Origin: Flavihumibacter rivuli
GTDB taxonomy: Bacteria; Bacteroidota; Bacteroidia; Chitinophagales; Chitinophagaceae
Reading direction: 5' to 3'
Assembly: GCF_018595685.2 (NCBI RefSeq)
Contig: NZ_CP092334.1
Span: 4,120,001 to 4,184,000, forward strand
Length of the DNA stretch: 64,000 nucleotides
In this document: positions 61,361 to 64,000 of the stretch, in pieces
Layout: every line of letters begins with the position of its first letter
Position numbering within the stretch: position 1 is the stretch's first letter
The notes under the pieces: generated by a model
Seen by the model: only the letters and a program-made list of their open reading frames with translations
Told to the model about the DNA's origin: nothing
Database searches by the model: none
Made by a program: the position numbers and the translations under genes

Positions 61361-62338
61361 ATGAAAGCTAAGAAGATCATCATTGCTGGCGGGACCGGCT
61401 TTATCGGGCAGTCACTGGTAGCCAAATGGGGAAAGGAAAATGAAATAGTGGTGCTATCAAGGCAGTTGGATGACCAGGCAAGCAATTTGTTTGGTCACTC
61501 CATTCCCGGAGTCAATGGACTTTGCAGGGTGGTAAAATGGGACGGGGCGAATGATGGGCCATGGGTGGCAGAACTGGAAGGCGCGGACCTGCTGATCAAC
61601 CTGGCCGGGCGTTCGGTGAATTGTCGTTACAATGAAGCCAACAAGCGCGTTATTTTCGACAGCCGGACCCTGCCTACTATTGCATTGGGTAAAGCTATTG
61701 CAGGCTTATCCCGTCCGCCTGCCTTATGGATCAATGCTTCATCGGCCACTATTTACAGGCATGCACTGGACCGGCCCATGGATGAATATTCTGGGGAATA
61801 CCATGATGATTTTTCCGTACAGGTTTGCAAGCGTTGGGAGGAGGCCTTTTTTTCGCAGAAAGTTGGAACAACCAGGAAGGTGGCCTTGCGAACCGCGATA
61901 ACCCTGGGTGATGGTGGTGTGATGGTGCCCTATCTCAACCTGGTGAAGTGGGGGCTGGGCGGAAAGCAGGGCAACGGCAATCAGCTATTTAGCTGGATCC
62001 ATATGGAAGACCTTGCGCGAAGCATGGAATGGATCTTCGAACATAATGAAATGCAGGGTGTTTATAACTGTTCTTCGCCTAACCCGGTTAGCAATGAGGT
62101 GTTCATGCGTACATTGAGAAAGGTATGTGGGGTGAAGATCGGGCTTCCTGCTATGGAATGGATGCTGGCAATAGGTGCCCGACTGGTCGGAACTGAACCA
62201 GAGTTATTGTTGAAGAGTCGTTGGGTATTGCCAACAAGGTTGATGGAGTCGGGTTTCGTGTTCAGGTTTGGCGAATTGGAATCAGCCTTCCGGGAAATTG
62301 TGGAGCGCTTACCCCGTAGGCGGTATCGAATATTTTAG
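61361..62338 (+). CDS. TIGR01777-type NAD-dependent epimerase/dehydratase
   Basis: This 325-residue Rossmann-fold protein has the dinucleotide motif IIAGGTGFIGQSLVAKWG, an AELEGADLLINLAGRSVNCRYNE block, SRTLPTIALGKAI and a C-terminal DUF1731-like region (ELLLKSRWVLPTRLMESGFVFRFGELESAF). These are typical of the YfcH/SDR39U1 group, whose reaction is not established. NADP(H) is the likely cofactor. It sits under a candidate GbsR-type operator and is followed 13 bp later by the CoA-binding protein gene, so the two may form one unit. Confidence 0.9.
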   Translation: MKAKKIIIAGGTGFIGQSLVAKWGKENEIVVLSRQLDDQASNLFGHSIPGVNGLCRVVKWDGANDGPWVAELEGADLLINLAGRSVNCRYNEANKRVIFDSRTLPTIALGKAIAGLSRPPALWINASSATIYRHALDRPMDEYSGEYHDDFSVQVCKRWEEAFFSQKVGTTRKVALRTAITLGDGGVMVPYLNLVKWGLGGKQGNGNQLFSWIHMEDLARSMEWIFEHNEMQGVYNCSSPNPVSNEVFMRTLRKVCGVKIGLPAMEWMLAIGARLVGTEPELLLKSRWVLPTRLMESGFVFRFGELESAFREIVERLPRRRYRIF

Positions 62339-62351
62339 TTAATCTGCAGAC

Positions 62352-62720
62352 ATGAATATGGGAAAGAAAACATTGGTGCTGGGTGCCTCAGATAATCCTC
62401 AACGATATAGTTACCTGGCCATGAATATGCTTCGCCAGAAAGGATTTGCCGTGGAAGCGATTGGCCGTAAGGCAATGGTGGTAGGAGATGTGGAAGTACA
62501 CCAGGACAGGCCAGCCTTCCAGCATATAGATACGGTGACCCTTTATTTATCCCCCGCACACCAGCAGGAATACTACGATTATATTTTTTCGCTGCAACCC
62601 AGGCGCATCATTTTTAATCCCGGCGCCGAGAATGAAGAACTTGCCCAGCTTGCTGAGGAAAAGGGGATCGAGCCGCTGGAAGCCTGCACCCTGGTATTAC
62701 TGAGCACGGGTCAGTACTGA
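62352..62720 (+). CDS. CoA-binding (YccU-like) domain protein
   Basis: This 122-residue protein consists of one Rossmann-like CoA-binding domain: TLVLGASDNPQRYSYLAMNMLRQKGF at the start, a DTVTLYLSPAHQQEYYDYI segment and a RRIIFNPGAENEELAQLA block. Proteins of this kind bind CoA or a related nucleotide in vitro but their role is unclear. No ligase partner is adjacent. It lies 13 bp after the epimerase gene. Confidence 0.88.
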   Translation: MNMGKKTLVLGASDNPQRYSYLAMNMLRQKGFAVEAIGRKAMVVGDVEVHQDRPAFQHIDTVTLYLSPAHQQEYYDYIFSLQPRRIIFNPGAENEELAQLAEEKGIEPLEACTLVLLSTGQY

Positions 62721-62736
62721 GCACCTGTTTAAGGTT

Positions 62737-62814
62737 ATCAACAAATGTTGATTATTCCCTGATCTATTGTTGTTTCTGCTAATGGGTTTTTTGGTAAATT
62801 AGGAAAACCCATTA
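62737..62814. promoter_or_regulatory. Two inverted repeats before the YkuK-like gene
   Basis: ATCAACA-AA-TGTTGAT at 62737-62752 is a perfect 16-bp palindrome. TAATGGGTTTT-N13-AAAACCCATTA at 62780-62814 is a perfect 11-bp inverted repeat ending three bases before the ATG, so as RNA it would form a hairpin touching the start codon. Confidence 0.55.
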
Positions 62815-62817
62815 TAT

Positions 62818-63291
62818 ATGTTATGGAGAAAGTTTAACGGCGATGCATTGGATCTCCCGATCCGTGACGCCGTAGAAAAAGCCATCAAGCGGGAAACCGA
62901 GGAGGGTTATCACCTCAAGGTATGCATTGGCACCGACTCCCAGGTAAAAGGCAGTGAGACTGAGTTTGCCACGGTCATTGTTTTTTTAAGGGAAGGACAT
63001 GGAGGTTTCATGTTCATCCACAATGAGAAAACAAGGCAGTCCTATTCCATTAAGGAGCGGATGCTGGTAGAGGTTGCAAAGAGTATTGAAGTGGCCTATG
63101 AGCTTTGTAACCTGTTCACCGAGTACAATGTGGATATGGAGGTACATGCCGACATAAACACCAATCCGCATTTCAAGAGCAATGATGCCCTGAAGGAAGC
63201 AATGGGTTATATCCTGGGTATGGGCTTTGCTTTCAAGGCCAAGCCTGAAGCTTTCGCCAGCAGTAGCTGCGCCAATAAGGTGGTGAACTGA
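62818..63291 (+). CDS. YkuK/DUF458 RNase H-like protein
   Basis: This 157-residue protein resembles B. subtilis YkuK. A VCIGTDSQVKGSETEFATVIVFL strand pair at about 40-65 and later acidic positions (VDMEVHADINTNPHFKS) give an RNase H-like fold with possible metal ligands. The enzymatic role is not established for the family. It is preceded by two inverted repeats and by a 97-bp gap. I see no clear terminator after it; the following 157 bp hold no gene that I can support. Confidence 0.8.
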   Translation: MLWRKFNGDALDLPIRDAVEKAIKRETEEGYHLKVCIGTDSQVKGSETEFATVIVFLREGHGGFMFIHNEKTRQSYSIKERMLVEVAKSIEVAYELCNLFTEYNVDMEVHADINTNPHFKSNDALKEAMGYILGMGFAFKAKPEAFASSSCANKVVN

Positions 63292-63448
63292 CCGGCATCC
63301 CTATAGCAATTGTCCAAGGTGGTGTAACCGCACTGCCAGGGCCTTTGTCTCCCCTCACCTCACCAGGGCCAATTACCTTCTCACCAAGCACCAATAAAGA
63401 AGCCATTGCTGTTGCAATGGCCCCTGGTCAGTTCCGGTATAAAGGGTA

Positions 63449-63892
63449 TTATCCCCTGTAGAAAATATAAATATTGGCATTGGGCTTGGATTCGATCTTG
63501 ATCGGGTATTTATCCTTATCGCCGGTGAATTTCTTGGTTGCAAATTTTGCCCTGGCCACCCTGGCCACCCCAACCTGGCCCACGTCATCGGGTCGGGCGC
63601 TATATTTTTTCTTCATTTCATTATCGGGGTTCATCAGGTAAAGCTTAAAGTCGGGAGCCGGATAGCCTGAATTATCGTATACAAAGAATACCATGTAGTC
63701 GGTTTTTTCCTTCACGAACATGGATGCATCTGAAGCATTTTCAAAGGTAATCTGGTACTGGTAACCATTCTTGAACATGTTGGATTTGATGGTCTCAAAA
63801 ACAGTCTTGGCATCATCCTTAAAACTGCTCTGCGCAAAGCTTGAATTCAGGATAAAAAGAAAGGCTGCAAGGCAGGCGATAAAACGTTTCAT
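63449..63892 (-). CDS. Small secreted protein, unknown
   Basis: This 147-residue exported protein has a signal peptide (1-20, ending SSFAQ) and a strand-rich body (YQYQITFENASDASMFVKEK, YMVFFVYDNSGYPAPDFKLYLMNPD, ANIYIFYRG). I recognise no family. The GVARVARAKF segment is encoded by a short direct repeat (CCCTGGCCA twice near 63549-63570). Its start is 4 bp from a perfect TAGATTTC-N10-GAAATCTA inverted repeat (63897-63922), which may be an operator or a leader hairpin. The plus-strand neighbour converges on it. Confidence 0.7.
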   Translation of the reverse strand: MKRFIACLAAFLFILNSSFAQSSFKDDAKTVFETIKSNMFKNGYQYQITFENASDASMFVKEKTDYMVFFVYDNSGYPAPDFKLYLMNPDNEMKKKYSARPDDVGQVGVARVARAKFATKKFTGDKDKYPIKIESKPNANIYIFYRG

Positions 63893-63896
63893 ATAA

Positions 63897-63922
63897 TAGA
63901 TTTCTTGTATAACGGAAATCTA
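63897..63922. promoter_or_regulatory. Inverted repeat upstream of the small secreted protein gene
   Basis: TAGATTTC-N10-GAAATCTA is a perfect 8-bp inverted repeat directly upstream of the ATG at 63892. It is too close to the start to be a classic operator upstream of a promoter; a leader hairpin is likelier. Confidence 0.4.
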
Positions 63923-64000
63923 CACTGAAAAATCCAAAACCTTATGGACTATTTTGTCAAATCCTGGTTGGCACTGGCAATTAACTGTAAAATCTTATCC

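Noticed and set aside
63549..63575. Short CCCTGGCCA repeat as a mobile-element trace
   Set aside because: Two tandem copies inside a coding frame are explained by the repeated Val-Ala-Arg residues.
1..64000. tRNA, rRNA, CRISPR, insertion sequence or prophage
   Set aside because: I looked through the gaps and saw no cloverleaf, array of repeats, transposase or phage-like gene.

Overview
The window reads as chromosomal DNA of a Bacteroidota bacterium, most likely of the Chitinophagaceae or a close relative. Pointers are a SusC/SusD pair, several TonB-dependent or outer-membrane proteins with Bacteroidota-type signal peptides, promoter-like TAnnTTTG elements, and weak Shine-Dalgarno signals with frequent TTG starts. 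I recognise about 53 genes. I see no tRNA, rRNA, CRISPR array, insertion sequence or prophage.

Positions 1-13123 hold housekeeping genes. These are the 3' end of a RelA/SpoT-type ppGpp enzyme, a SusC/SusD nutrient-uptake pair, purA, a charged low-complexity protein tightly linked to a pabB-type gene, and then on the minus strand a lytic transglycosylase, gatA, tatA, rplS and rny. Positions 13331-25430 carry a TlpA-like thioredoxin, zapA, a small coiled-coil protein, pheT, a small lipoprotein with a haem c motif, dnaB, an rsmE-like gene, a TerC protein, pyrD, a thiolase and a NarL-type response regulator. A TPR sensor kinase, a TonB-dependent receptor with its lipoprotein partner and an ABC exporter follow up to 32091.

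Positions 32184-44333 form a cell-surface polysaccharide locus: an O-antigen ligase/polymerase-like membrane protein, a two-component ABC exporter, two paralogous GT4-GT2 double glycosyltransferases, a DXD glycosyltransferase carrying a very long coiled coil, a small free-standing coiled-coil protein with the same C-terminal tail, two further glycosyltransferases and an initiating sugar-phosphate transferase. The logic resembles ABC-transporter-dependent glycan export, with a coiled-coil protein that could act as a scaffold or length ruler.

Positions 44334-52899 are minus-strand genes: a ComM-like AAA ATPase, an M1 aminopeptidase, a flavin amine oxidase, a nitrilase-like hydrolase, a truncated MutS-like ATPase and dihydroorotase. 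An outer-membrane protein follows on the plus strand.

Positions 54683-59916 are the most interesting metabolic unit: overlapping genes for a UbiA-type prenyltransferase, a type III polyketide synthase, a methyltransferase and a FAD oxidoreductase, followed by an outer-membrane protein gene. This looks like a phenolic lipid or quinone pathway. The window ends with a TonB-C protein, a GbsR-type regulator with a matched pair of candidate operators, an epimerase-like gene, a CoA-binding protein, a YkuK-like RNase H-fold protein and a small secreted protein. All calls come from reading the sequence; no database search was possible.
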